DNA from: Achromobacter spanius
Lineage (GTDB): Bacteria > Pseudomonadota > Gammaproteobacteria > Burkholderiales > Burkholderiaceae_B
DNA length: 64,000 nucleotides
NCBI RefSeq assembly: GCF_029637605.1
Contig: NZ_CP121261.1
Span: 5,518,001 to 5,582,000, forward strand
Direction: 5' to 3'
Shown here piece after piece: positions 38,775 to 47,331 of this stretch (position 1 is its first letter; each line of letters begins with the position of its first letter). The notes below the pieces were generated by a model, which saw only the letters and a list, made by a program, of their open reading frames with translations, did no database searches and was not told the DNA's origin. Position numbers and translations under genes: made by a program.

Positions 38775-38803
38775 TTGTCCATCAGTGGAAACCCGCGTAA
38801 AAT
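38775..38803 (+). promoter_or_regulatory. Strong sigma70-like promoter of the leader/ACT-like/mgtA module
   Basis: TTGTCC (38775-38780), a 17-bp spacer and TAAAAT (38798-38803). The predicted start near 38810 leaves a leader of about 330 nt before the first full-size gene. Confidence 0.6.
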
Positions 38804-38834
38804 TCTTCCGTTATCCATCTCAGGAGCAGTCTTC

Positions 38835-38888
38835 GTGAATACCGATTCCGGCGAAAGTAGTCGATCTTGCATCGACATCGCTGTCTGA
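38835..38888 (+). CDS. Candidate leader peptide 1 (17 codons)
   Basis: A GTG codon at 38835 is preceded by AGGAG with an 8-nt spacing. The translation is MNTDSGESSRSCIDIAV and then a stop at 38886. It lies about 25 nt after the predicted transcript start. The stop codon is part of TGACAGG, which can pair with CCTGTCA (38920-38926), a segment that alternatively forms the strong hairpin at 38913-38939. This arrangement fits translation-dependent attenuation. Expression is not proven. Confidence 0.45.
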   Translation: MNTDSGESSRSCIDIAV

Positions 38889-38912
38889 CAGGAAACACGC
38901 AGAGCTCCATCT

Positions 38913-38939
38913 GCCGCATCCTGTCATACAGGTTGCGGC
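38913..38939 (+). other. Strong leader hairpin with alternative pairing
   Basis: GCCGCA pairs with TGCGGC (6 bp) and CCTGT with ACAGG (5 bp), with one T-T mismatch between and a CAT loop. CCTGTCA in the 5' arm can instead pair with TGACAGG at 38886-38892, which includes the stop codon of leader peptide 1. Further downstream, about 38945-38995, are an AAGC/GCTT hairpin and a CCCGGGCAA/TTGCCGGG stem with one bulge. Confidence 0.6.
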
Positions 38940-39137
38940 GTATCCCAAGCTTCGGGCTTCTACCCGGGCAATAGCGCAGGCCTTCGGCTTGCCGGGAAAT
39001 TCCCCAACATAAACCGCCAGAACCGCCGCTAGTCGCAGCGTCAGCGTTCGTGCACGTCTTGTGTTCGTCCGTCATGCGCCGCGTCCGGCTGCTCGCGTAC
39101 TCGCGATACCGCTCCCCATCTTGCAATGGAGGTCGTT

Positions 39138-39476
39138 ATGCGTTTCTTCGACTTGTTCCTACGCCGCGCTGGCGTAGACCGTGCCACCGCCCTGAGCCGC
39201 CGTCGCGGCACGTCGCGTTTGACGGTCATTTGTCCGCGCGACGAACTGGGCGCCTTGCGCAAGCAGATCTGCCTGGACTTCAGCGCCGCCGGCCTGGATG
39301 TCTCGCAAGTGCAGGTCGACCAAGGCCGCGACCCGAACCTGGCGTCAGCTTGCATCACCGTCAATTGCCCGCCCGAATTGCGCGCTGAATTGATGTCGCA
39401 AGCGCGCCGCCTCAGCGCCAATCCCGCCGTTCGCCACGTGCATTTCGGCGCGCAAGCCGCCGCGATGGCCGCTTGA
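39138..39476 (+). CDS. Small stand-alone protein resembling the MgtC C-terminal ACT-like domain
   Basis: A 112-residue soluble protein without membrane segments. A basic N-terminus (RRAGVDRATALSRRRG) precedes one domain of about 85 residues with a beta-alpha-beta-beta-alpha-beta pattern: SRLTVICPRDELGALRKQI, then DVSQVQVDQ, ASACITVNCPPELRAELMSQ and NPAVRHVHFG. The order and the VIC...LR...PAV..V signature recall the C-terminal domain of MgtC. The start at 39138 follows TGGAGG by 5 nt; an ATG 12 bp upstream contains this ribosome site and is less likely. It lies between two leader peptide candidates, upstream of the Mg2+ ATPase. The domain assignment is inferred by eye. Confidence 0.6.
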   Translation: MRFFDLFLRRAGVDRATALSRRRGTSRLTVICPRDELGALRKQICLDFSAAGLDVSQVQVDQGRDPNLASACITVNCPPELRAELMSQARRLSANPAVRHVHFGAQAAAMAA

Positions 39477-39503
39477 GAACCGCTGCTTCCTTCAGGAGAG
39501 ATC

Positions 39504-39569
39504 ATGCCCAGTGCCTTAGACCCTGACCCTCGATTGCGCCCTGTGTGTGGCGCCGGCATGCCTGTCTGA
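39504..39569 (+). CDS. Candidate MgtL-like leader peptide 2 (21 codons, Asp-Pro rich)
   Basis: The ATG at 39504 is preceded by AGGAG with 5-nt spacing. The peptide begins MPSALDPDPRLRPVCG and ends GMPV; five of 21 residues are Pro, with two consecutive Asp-Pro pairs. Enterobacterial MgtL, the Mg2+-sensing leader peptide of mgtA, has the similar start MEPDPTPLPRRR. About 340 nt of structured leader follow before mgtA. By analogy, low Mg2+ should slow or destabilise ribosomes on the Asp-Pro run and switch on mgtA. This is the best-supported new regulatory element in the window, but homology cannot be shown for so short a peptide. Confidence 0.6.
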   Translation: MPSALDPDPRLRPVCGAGMPV

Positions 39570-39692
39570 CCTGTCTACTCTTCTGAGCCGACCGGCCGGA
39601 CTTCATCCCGGTTCTGGCGGACTCCGCAGCAATGAATCCCCGGCCAAGGCCCCGTCTTTGACGACGGACGCGCCCTAAGGCGCCGGTCTCGA

Positions 39693-39728
39693 TTCCCAGC
39701 TAGCTCTCTTTCCGTTTTCCGCACTCCG
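39693..39728 (+). promoter_or_regulatory. Pyrimidine-rich leader segment, possible Rho loading site
   Basis: A C/T-rich and G-poor run within the mgtA leader (contains AGCTCTCTTTCCGTTTTCCG) between leader peptide 2 and the mgtA start. Salmonella mgtA is controlled by Rho-dependent termination in its leader, so an analogous role is possible. Confidence 0.3.
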
Positions 39729-39801
39729 GCGCGACTTCAACGCGATCCGGACACCGGCAACTTTGCCCCGGTGCCTGCGCACGCCCATCAGGGGCGGCTT
39801 G

Positions 39802-39824
39802 ACGGCTTTCAGCGTGAAAGCCGT
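39802..39824 (+). other. Perfect 10-bp hairpin in the mgtA leader
   Basis: ACGGCTTTCA and TGAAAGCCGT pair perfectly around loop GCG, about 85 nt before the mgtA start. There is no T tract, so it is not an intrinsic terminator as such. Confidence 0.6.
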
Positions 39825-39909
39825 GGCCCGCCGCTGTCCGCGTGTCAGGCCCAGGGGTGGGCGCGCCCGTGTCTCCGACAAGAAATCAAACAAGAACCGG
39901 AGCACTCCG

Positions 39910-42714
39910 ATGTTTACCTTCCTGAAATCTTTCTTTTCGTCCGCCTCGGGCCGGCGGCGCGCAAGCCGGCATTTCCGCCGCACTCCCATTCTTGAACAGG
40001 GCGGCCAAGACGGCGCCGTGTCGACGTCTTCCGAGACCTCGCGCCGCGCCAACCGCCATATGCTGGAACGGTCTCACATGGGCCTGGATGCCTTGTTCTC
40101 GCAGCTGGCCAGCGGCAGGGGCGGCCTGTCGGAAGCCCAGGCGCAAGCGGCGCGCGAACGCCATGGCGCCAACGAGGTCGACCACGAAAAGCCGCTTTCC
40201 TGGGTTTCCCACCTGTGGCTTTCCTACCGCAATCCCTTCAACCTGCTGCTGACGGTATTGGCCGGCCTGTCGTGGCTGACCGATGTGCGCATGGCCGAGC
40301 CTGACGACAAATCGTGGACGGCGGTGGCAATCATCGGGTCCATGGTGGTGATTTCCACCGTGCTGCGCTTTGCTCAGGAATTGCGCTCGAACCGCGCGGC
40401 CGAAGCGCTGAAAGCCATGGTGCAGAACACCGCCACCGTACTGCGCGTGAACGCCGAGGCGCCGGCTGCCGGCAACGCCAGGCGATTGTTCGGCGCCCCC
40501 TTGCACGACTCGGGCTCGCATCAGATGGAAGTGCCGCTGGCCGAGCTGGTGCCGGGCGATGTGGTTCTGCTGTCCGCGGGCGACATGATTCCCGCCGACT
40601 GCCGGATCCTGAACGCCAAAGACCTGTTCGTCGCCCAAGCGGCGTTGACGGGCGAGTCGCTGCCGGTTGAAAAGCATGCCGTTCAGCGCGTAGAGACCGA
40701 AAACGCGCTCGAGCTGGAAAACATGGCGTTCATGGGCACCAACGTGGTCAGCGGATCAGGCAGCGCCTTGGTCATCGCGACGGGCGCCAATACCTATTTC
40801 GGCCAGTTGGCCGGCCGGGTGACGCAAGCCAGCCGTGCGCCGACGCAGTTTCAGCAAGGCATCAACCGCGTCAGCTGGGTGCTGATCCGCTTCATGCTGG
40901 TGATGGCGCCCATCGTGTTGCTCATCAACGGTTTCACCAAGGGAGACTGGCTGGAGGCGCTGCTGTTTGCGCTGGCCATTGCCGTGGGCTTGACGCCTGA
41001 AATGCTGCCGATGATCGTCACGGCCACGCTGGCCAAGGGCGCCTTGCGCATGTCGCGCCGTAAAGTCGTGGTCAAGCGGCTGGACGCCATCCAGAACCTG
41101 GGCGCGATGAATGTGCTGTGCACGGACAAGACCGGCACGCTGACGCAAGACCGCATCGTGCTGGAACGCCATACCGACGTCTACGGAGCCAGCAGCGACG
41201 ATGTATTGGCCTACGCCTATCTGAACAGCTACTACCAGACCGGCCTGAAGAATCTGCTGGACGTGGCGGTGCTGCAGCACGCGGAGGTCAAACGCAGCCT
41301 GAACCTGGCGGCAAGGTATCGCAAGGTCGACGAAATTCCCTTTGATTTCTCGCGTCGCCGGATGTCCGTCGTGGTCAATGAAACCGAGAACGGCCGCGAC
41401 CATCACGAACTGATCTGCAAGGGCGCGCTGGAAGAAATGCTGCTTGCCTGCACGCGGCTGCGCGTGGGCGACACGGTGCTTCCGTTGACGGATGCGCGGC
41501 GCGCGGATATCCGGCGCGTGACGGCGGAACTCAACCGCGATGGACTGCGCGTGATCGCGGTGGGCGTCAAGGAAATGCCGCCCACGCAGTTGACCTATGG
41601 CGTGGCGGACGAATCTGACCTGGTGCTGGTGGGCTACATGGCCTTCCTGGATCCGCCAAAAGAATCGACCGGCCCGGCCCTGGCGGCGCTGAAAGCATCG
41701 GGCATCGAGGTCAAGGTATTGACCGGTGATGTGGAGCTGGTCACGCAGAAGGTCTGCCGCGAAGTGGGTTTCGACGTGCGCCACGTCTATCTTGGCGCGG
41801 ACATCGAGGCAATGGACGACGCGCAATTGGCCGTTGCCGTGCGCCGTGCCAACGTGTTCGCCCGGCTGACGCCCGCGCACAAAGAGCGCATCGTGCGCAG
41901 CCTGCGCGCGCAGGGTGATACGGTGGGCTTCATGGGCGACGGCATCAACGACGCGCCGGCCCTGCGCGCCGCCGACGTCGGCATCTCGGTGGATTCAGCG
42001 GTGGATATCTCAAAGGAAGCCGCCGACATCATCTTGCTGGAAAAGAGCCTGATGGTGCTGGAGGACGGTGTGATCGAAGGCCGCAAGACCTTCTGCAACA
42101 TGCTCAAGTACCTGAAAATGACGGCCAGCTCCAACTTCGGCAACGTGTTCTCGGTCTTGGTGGCCAGCGCCTTTCTACCGTTCCTGCCGATGTTGCCGAT
42201 CCATCTGCTGCTGCAGAACCTGATGTACGACATTTCACAAACGGCGATTCCGTTCGACAACGTCGACGAAGAACTGCTGAAGAAGCCGCAGCAATGGGAC
42301 GCGGACGGCCTGGGGCGCTTCATGGTGTTCTTCGGTCCGATCAGCTCGCTGTTCGACATCGCGATGTTCGCCATCATGTGGTTCGTGTTCCAGGCCAACG
42401 CGCCCGAGCATCAGACGCTGTTCCAGTCCGGCTGGTTCGTGGAAGGCCTGCTGTCGCAGACTCTGATCGTGCACATGATCCGCACGCGCCGGATTCCCTT
42501 CCTGCAAAGCCGCGCGGCGTGGCCATTGCTGGCCATGACGGGAATGGTGGTGGTGCTGGGCCTGGCGCTGCCGTTCTCGCCGCTGGCTGAGTATTTCCAG
42601 TTGCAGGCCTTGCCATGGGCGTACTTCCCTTGGCTGGTGGGGGTGTTGCTGAGCTATTGCGTGCTGACGCAGTTTCTCAAGGGCATCTGGGTACGCCGCT
42701 ACGGCTGGCAATAA
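39910..42714 (+). CDS. mgtA: Magnesium-translocating P-type ATPase (MgtA type)
   Basis: A 934-residue P3B-type ATPase that imports Mg2+ across the inner membrane. The actuator motif is ALTGESLPVEK, the phosphorylated Asp is in CTDKTGTLTQD (about residue 406), the ATP-binding signature is FDFSRRRMSVVV, and the hinge motif is GDGINDAPALRAADVGISVD. About ten membrane spans are predicted, with four before and six after the phosphorylation domain. The start at 39910 follows GGAG by 7 nt. A basic N-terminal tail of about 45 residues (SGRRRASRHFRRTP) precedes the family core. Upstream elements suggest Mg2+-dependent leader control. Confidence 0.92.
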   Translation: MFTFLKSFFSSASGRRRASRHFRRTPILEQGGQDGAVSTSSETSRRANRHMLERSHMGLDALFSQLASGRGGLSEAQAQAARERHGANEVDHEKPLSWVSHLWLSYRNPFNLLLTVLAGLSWLTDVRMAEPDDKSWTAVAIIGSMVVISTVLRFAQELRSNRAAEALKAMVQNTATVLRVNAEAPAAGNARRLFGAPLHDSGSHQMEVPLAELVPGDVVLLSAGDMIPADCRILNAKDLFVAQAALTGESLPVEKHAVQRVETENALELENMAFMGTNVVSGSGSALVIATGANTYFGQLAGRVTQASRAPTQFQQGINRVSWVLIRFMLVMAPIVLLINGFTKGDWLEALLFALAIAVGLTPEMLPMIVTATLAKGALRMSRRKVVVKRLDAIQNLGAMNVLCTDKTGTLTQDRIVLERHTDVYGASSDDVLAYAYLNSYYQTGLKNLLDVAVLQHAEVKRSLNLAARYRKVDEIPFDFSRRRMSVVVNETENGRDHHELICKGALEEMLLACTRLRVGDTVLPLTDARRADIRRVTAELNRDGLRVIAVGVKEMPPTQLTYGVADESDLVLVGYMAFLDPPKESTGPALAALKASGIEVKVLTGDVELVTQKVCREVGFDVRHVYLGADIEAMDDAQLAVAVRRANVFARLTPAHKERIVRSLRAQGDTVGFMGDGINDAPALRAADVGISVDSAVDISKEAADIILLEKSLMVLEDGVIEGRKTFCNMLKYLKMTASSNFGNVFSVLVASAFLPFLPMLPIHLLLQNLMYDISQTAIPFDNVDEELLKKPQQWDADGLGRFMVFFGPISSLFDIAMFAIMWFVFQANAPEHQTLFQSGWFVEGLLSQTLIVHMIRTRRIPFLQSRAAWPLLAMTGMVVVLGLALPFSPLAEYFQLQALPWAYFPWLVGVLLSYCVLTQFLKGIWVRRYGWQ

Positions 42715-42727
42715 GGCCACACCGACA

Positions 42728-42751
42728 GGGCGGGCGCGGGTGTCCGCCCTG
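42728..42751 (+). other. Hairpin between mgtA and porin
   Basis: AGGGCGG and CCGCCCT form a 7-bp stem in the 50-bp gap. It may act as a weak terminator or a 5' stabiliser of the porin mRNA; no T tract is present. Confidence 0.35.
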
Positions 42752-42764
42752 ATAGGAGAAGAGC

Positions 42765-43871
42765 ATGAAAAAAGCATTTTGCACCGCCCTGATGGCGGGT
42801 CTGACCTTGCCGCCGGCGCTGGCCGCCGCGGCGGCGGTCGAAGACATCGGCCTGCAGTTGTACGGCGTGGTTGACGCCGGCGTGACGGTAACCCGGGTGT
42901 CCGGCCAAGGCAGCCGCGCCAGCGTTTTGAATGGAGGACTGACGGATTCGCTGTGGGGCCTGTCTGGCACCGAAGATCTGGGCGGCGGCTGGCGTACCCG
43001 CGTTCGCCTGGAAAGCGGCTTCGATCCGTCCAGCGGCAAGTCGGAAGATGATGGCCGCCTGTTCAACTACGCGGCCTGGGTGGGCGTGGGCAGCGACCGC
43101 TACGGCGAGGTCCGCATCGGGCGCCAATCCACCATTGGCCAGATGTACGGATCCGCGTTGGAGATCGCCTCGTGGAAGGACATGGGCATGGGCGCCACGT
43201 TCAAGGCCTCGGACAACTACCAGTTCAGCAATATGGTGAACGTTACGTCGGCGGACTGGAACGGTTTTCAAATCGGCGTCGGCTATTCCTTTGATGCCGA
43301 CGACCAGAATCGTTTTCGGACCCAGCAGAACCCGCGCGCCGCCAGCGCCGGCTTAACGTTCGAAAGCGGCCCGCTGCTGGTCGTGGCCACCTGGGACCAA
43401 TTGCAGCTGGCGGATTCCCCGGCAGGCAGTGGCAAACGGCCCCGTGCCGTGCAATTGGGCGCGGCGGTCGACCTGGATGGGCTCAAGGTCTCGTTGGCCT
43501 GGTCGCACCAGAAAAATGGCTACGTGGGCCTGAACGGGGGTGACCCCGACAATCCGGGCCAGGGGCTAGGGCCCGCCCCGTTTGTGCGGGGCGGCGCCAT
43601 CAATGCCTGGCTGCTGGGCGCCAGCGTGCCCGTCGGCCCCGGCGCCGTGCTGGTGCAGTGGTCGCTGGCGCAACCCGACTGGCAATGGGACAACGGCATG
43701 ACGGCGCGCAAGGCGCAGGTGGCGACCTTGGGCTATACCTATGCCCTGTCCGCGCGCACGACGCTCTACGGCTTTGCCGGCTATGCGTCCCACTACACGC
43801 TGGATACGCAGTTTGACCCCGCCCATTCCCACACCACGCGCGTCGGAGCGGGCGTTTCGCATCACTTCTGA
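42765..43871 (+). CDS. Outer-membrane porin (beta-proteobacterial general porin type)
   Basis: A 368-residue protein with a signal peptide (KAFCTALMAGLTLPPALAAAA) and a beta-barrel body. The opening LQLYGVVDAGVTVTRV and the SLWGLSGTEDLGGGWRTRVRLESGF segment are characteristic of Bordetella/Neisseria-type trimeric porins, and the last strand ends in Phe (GVSHHF). It allows diffusion of small hydrophilic solutes. AGGAGAAG lies just before the start. It follows mgtA by 50 bp on the same strand, so co-transcription is possible. Confidence 0.9.
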   Translation: MKKAFCTALMAGLTLPPALAAAAAVEDIGLQLYGVVDAGVTVTRVSGQGSRASVLNGGLTDSLWGLSGTEDLGGGWRTRVRLESGFDPSSGKSEDDGRLFNYAAWVGVGSDRYGEVRIGRQSTIGQMYGSALEIASWKDMGMGATFKASDNYQFSNMVNVTSADWNGFQIGVGYSFDADDQNRFRTQQNPRAASAGLTFESGPLLVVATWDQLQLADSPAGSGKRPRAVQLGAAVDLDGLKVSLAWSHQKNGYVGLNGGDPDNPGQGLGPAPFVRGGAINAWLLGASVPVGPGAVLVQWSLAQPDWQWDNGMTARKAQVATLGYTYALSARTTLYGFAGYASHYTLDTQFDPAHSHTTRVGAGVSHHF

Positions 43872-43978
43872 TCCTGCCGACCCACCGGACCACGGGCCGG
43901 CGCGGTCTACTACAATCAGCGCACGGGTTGGCGCCTGTCGCCGCCTTTGTCTTCCCCGGTGTCTTTCGGATGGCCCGC

Positions 43979-44842
43979 ATGGATAGTCTTGAATGGCTCA
44001 TACCCTGGGAGTTCTCTCCCACGCTGGTCGCTTCCTTCGTGGTGGCGATCGTGCTGTTCGTGCGTGGCCAGCGTGTGCACCATGTGACCGGGGCGCGCCG
44101 CTTCCTGTTCTGGGCCGGGCTGGTGCTGTTGTATCTGTCGCTGCACACCCGGGTGGATTACTACGCCGAGCGGATGTTCTTCATCCATCGCATCCAGCAT
44201 CTGGTGCTGCATCACCTGGGCCCGCTGCTGGTGATGGCGGCCTTTCCGGGGCAAGTCATGCGCGCCGGCCTGCCGATGGCCTGGCGCATCCGCCTGCGTG
44301 ATTTCCTGCGCACGCGCAGCGGCCGGGTCACGGTCGCGGTGCTGACCAATAAAATCTTCGTTCCCGCGCTGTTCGTCTTCCTGGTGCTGATCTGGCTGAT
44401 TCCGTCGGTGCAGTTCTATTCCATGCTGGACTGGCGGCTGTACCGCCTGATGAACTGGTCGGTCGTGATCAGCGGCTTCATGTACTGGAACCTGATCCTG
44501 GACCGCCGCCCCGCGCCGCCCGCAGCCATGACGCCGGGCGGTCGTGTCATATCCCCCGTGCTGACCATGCTGCCGCAAATGGTGGCGGGCGCCGTCATCG
44601 CCTTCACCGAAAGCGATATCTATCCCTTGTTTGAACTGTGCGGCCGCGCCATCGCGATGTCGGCCCAAACGGACCAGACGATTGGCGGCCTGACCATGTG
44701 GATTCCCGCCGCGCTGGTCGAGGTGATCGGCTTGATGGTGGCGCTGGGCACGTTGATGCGCCTGTCCGCCAAGGGGCGGCTGCGCAAAGTGGACCGCGAT
44801 GCGCGCGCCCGGGCCAAGGCGCGGGCGGCGCTATCGGGCTAG
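43979..44842 (+). CDS. CtaG-like cytochrome c oxidase assembly membrane protein
   Basis: A 287-residue membrane protein with about seven spans. The conserved metal-type residues of the caa3-CtaG family are visible in LSLHTRVDYYAERMFFIHRIQHLVLHHLGPLLV (read in parts), with several His and an Asp/Glu cluster. Family members are linked to copper delivery or terminal oxidase assembly. The start could also be the ATG at 43970. It is not next to oxidase structural genes here, so its target is unknown. Confidence 0.8.
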   Translation: MDSLEWLIPWEFSPTLVASFVVAIVLFVRGQRVHHVTGARRFLFWAGLVLLYLSLHTRVDYYAERMFFIHRIQHLVLHHLGPLLVMAAFPGQVMRAGLPMAWRIRLRDFLRTRSGRVTVAVLTNKIFVPALFVFLVLIWLIPSVQFYSMLDWRLYRLMNWSVVISGFMYWNLILDRRPAPPAAMTPGGRVISPVLTMLPQMVAGAVIAFTESDIYPLFELCGRAIAMSAQTDQTIGGLTMWIPAALVEVIGLMVALGTLMRLSAKGRLRKVDRDARARAKARAALSG

Positions 44843-44855
44843 CGCGGGTTCAGGC

Positions 44856-45707
44856 TTATTCCGGTATCAGGCCGTGGTATTTCTTGCCCAGCGCCACGGT
44901 GGCCTGGAACATGCCAGCCTTGTTGCCGCAGTCGTAGCGCACGCCCTCGAAACGGTGGGCGAACACGGCGCGTTCGCGCATCATCGAGGCAATGCCGTCG
45001 GTCAACTGGATTTCATTGCCCGCCCCCATTTTGGTGGAGCGCAGATGGTCGAAGATGGCGGCTTCCAGTACGTAGCGGCCCACGACGGCAAGCGTCGAGG
45101 GAGCGACGTCGGGTTCCGGCTTTTCAACAATATGCGTAACGCGCTCGGTGCGGGGGTCCAGATGGGTTTCGCCGGCTCGCGTGGCCACGATGCCGTACTT
45201 GCGGGTATCGGCGCGAGGCACGTCCTGCACGCCCAGCACACTGGCGTTCTGGGCAACCGCAACATCCACCAACTGCTTCATGGCGGGCGTGTCGGCGTCG
45301 ATCAGGTCATCGGCCAGCAACACGGCAAAGGGCTCGTCGCCCACGGCGGGCGCGGCCGACAGCACGGCGTGGCCCAGGCCCAGCGGGGCGGACTGGCGAA
45401 TATAGAGACAATTCACATGCGCGGGTAGAATGCCCCGCACCATGGCCAACAGTTCGTGCTTGGCCTTGCTTTCCAGGTCGGATTCAAGCTCGGGGGCGGA
45501 GTCGAAGTGGTCTTCGATGGCGCGCTTGTTGCGGCCGGTCACAAAAATCAGGTCGGTAATGCCGGCGGCCACGGCCTCTTCAACGGCATATTGAATCAAC
45601 GGTTTATCGACCACGGGCAGCATTTCCTTGGGCATCGCCTTGGTGGCGGGCAGGAAGCGAGTGCCCATGCCGGCGACGGGGAAAACGGCTTTACGGACGG
45701 GACGCAT
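44856..45707 (-). CDS. galU: UTP-glucose-1-phosphate uridylyltransferase
   Basis: A 283-residue nucleotidyltransferase making UDP-glucose for surface polysaccharides and osmoregulated glucans. The N-terminal motif [20 protein letters not shown] is at about residues 13-32, followed by [15 protein letters not shown], and the uridine/sugar contacts VEKPEP and [12 protein letters not shown] are visible. The start at 45707 is chosen; the frame is open upstream but crosses into the divergent protease gene. It shares a 57-bp promoter region with bepA-like. Confidence 0.95.
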   Translation of the reverse strand: MRPVRKAVFPVAGMGTRFLPATKAMPKEMLPVVDKPLIQYAVEEAVAAGITDLIFVTGRNKRAIEDHFDSAPELESDLESKAKHELLAMVRGILPAHVNCLYIRQSAPLGLGHAVLSAAPAVGDEPFAVLLADDLIDADTPAMKQLVDVAVAQNASVLGVQDVPRADTRKYGIVATRAGETHLDPRTERVTHIVEKPEPDVAPSTLAVVGRYVLEAAIFDHLRSTKMGAGNEIQLTDGIASMMRERAVFAHRFEGVRYDCGNKAGMFQATVALGKKYHGLIPE

Positions 45708-45764
45708 TGAGACCTCGTTGGGAGTATCGATGAAACATTTTAAGCTCATCGCTATCATAGGCTT

Positions 45765-47288
45765 ATGAACCGCAGGAAAATGCCATCCATTTGCGCTATT
45801 GCGAAACGAAGCGCGATTCTCGGCCTGAGCGCCGCCTTGATCGCGCCCTCCATTCCGGTTACCGCCTGGGCGCAACCGGTGGGCCTGCCATCCATGGGCG
45901 CGGCATCCGCCGCCGAGCTCTCCCCAATGCTGGAGCGCAGCCTGGGCGAAGCCATCATGTCGCAGGGCAGGCGCGACCCCACTTATGTCGATGACCCTGA
46001 ACTCAGCCAATACCTGACGACCATGGGCCGCAAGCTGGCCGCGTTTGCGCCGGGTGCCGTGCCCGAGGTGGAAATGTTCGGCGTGCGCGACCCCGAGATC
46101 AACGCCTTCGCCATGCCCGGCGGCTTCATTGGTGTGAATACCGGCTTGATTGTGTCGTCGGCCAGCGAATCCGAATTGGCCGCTGTGCTGGCGCACGAAA
46201 TCGGCCACGTCGTGCAGCGCCACATTGCGCGCGGCATGACGCAGCAGAGCCAGAACAGCATGGTGATGCTGGCCAGCCTGGCGGGCGCGCTACTGGCGGC
46301 GTTGGCGGGCGGCGGCGGCAACCTGGCGATGGGTGTTGCGGCATTTGGCCAGGCGGCGGCCATCAATCGCCAGTTGGGATTTTCACGCGACGCCGAACGC
46401 GAGGCGGATCGTGCCGGCTTCCAGATGCTGACCAAGGCGGGCTATGACGCCGAAGGCATGTCGCAGATGTTCTCGCGCCTGATGAACGCCTCGCGCCTGA
46501 ACGAGGGGGCGGGCGGGGGCTCGTGGGCCAGCACCCACCCGCTGTCCATCGAGCGTATGTCCGATGTGCAGAACCGCGTGCGCTCGTTGCCGCCCTCGCG
46601 CCATATTGATAGCGACGACTTCTGGTACGTGCGCGCCAAGATGCGTGTGGTGCAGGGGCGCGATGCCGTCAGCTTGCGGTCGGCCGGCCAGCAATTGCAG
46701 GATGAGTCGCGAGCGCTGTCCGGCGTACGTCAGTCGGCTGCCTACTATGGGCTGGCCTTGCAGGCGTTTCAGCGCAACAACCTGGCGGAAGCGGAGCGGC
46801 TCTGGAATCTGGCCACGGCAGGGGGGCGCAATTCCGCCCAGCTCGCCAAGCTAAGCGTCGATATCGCACTAGCTCGCAAGGACTACCCCCGCGCGCTGGA
46901 ACTGGCGCAGTCGGCCACCAAGCGCTGGCCCGACCAGCGGGCGTTGGGCATTGCCTACGCCCAGGCGTTGCAAAGCAATGGCCGCCATGCCGACGCGCAA
47001 GACTATCTGCGCGCGAAGATCAAGCAATGGGGTAGCGACGAGCCTGGTCTTTATCAAATGCTGGCGCAAAGCGAAGAACGCAACGGCAGACCGGTGCAGG
47101 CGCGCCGCGACCTGGCGCGCTTTTATGTCATGACCGGCGCGTTTGCCGCCGCGGAGTCGCAATTGCAGCAGGCGCGTGGGCTGTCCACCGATTTCTACGA
47201 GCAATCGCAGATCGACGTGCAGATCAAGGAAGTGAAAGACAAGCTGGCCGAAGAGCGGCAGTTGCTGGAACGCTTCAAATCGGGCTGA
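45765..47288 (+). CDS. Periplasmic M48 metalloprotease with TPR domain (BepA/YfgC-like)
   Basis: A 507-residue protein with a signal peptide ending near AWAQP (about residue 36). The zinc motif HEIGH is near residues 144-148 ([13 protein letters not shown]), with the third ligand Glu in [12 protein letters not shown]. The C-terminal 200 residues are helical TPR repeats ([21 protein letters not shown]). E. coli BepA (487 residues) has this layout and acts on stalled LptD and BAM clients in outer-membrane assembly. Confidence 0.9.
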   Translation: MNRRKMPSICAIAKRSAILGLSAALIAPSIPVTAWAQPVGLPSMGAASAAELSPMLERSLGEAIMSQGRRDPTYVDDPELSQYLTTMGRKLAAFAPGAVPEVEMFGVRDPEINAFAMPGGFIGVNTGLIVSSASESELAAVLAHEIGHVVQRHIARGMTQQSQNSMVMLASLAGALLAALAGGGGNLAMGVAAFGQAAAINRQLGFSRDAEREADRAGFQMLTKAGYDAEGMSQMFSRLMNASRLNEGAGGGSWASTHPLSIERMSDVQNRVRSLPPSRHIDSDDFWYVRAKMRVVQGRDAVSLRSAGQQLQDESRALSGVRQSAAYYGLALQAFQRNNLAEAERLWNLATAGGRNSAQLAKLSVDIALARKDYPRALELAQSATKRWPDQRALGIAYAQALQSNGRHADAQDYLRAKIKQWGSDEPGLYQMLAQSEERNGRPVQARRDLARFYVMTGAFAAAESQLQQARGLSTDFYEQSQIDVQIKEVKDKLAEERQLLERFKSG

Positions 47289-47331
47289 TGCGGCAGGCGC
47301 GCGCCTCGGCCGAGCGCCGGGCGCGTTTGTC

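Noticed and set aside
39050..39388. Alternative 112-codon frame overlapping the ACT-like gene
   Set aside because: Arg/Pro-rich translation, no ribosome site at its start, and the overlapping frame has a strong ribosome site and a domain-like pattern.
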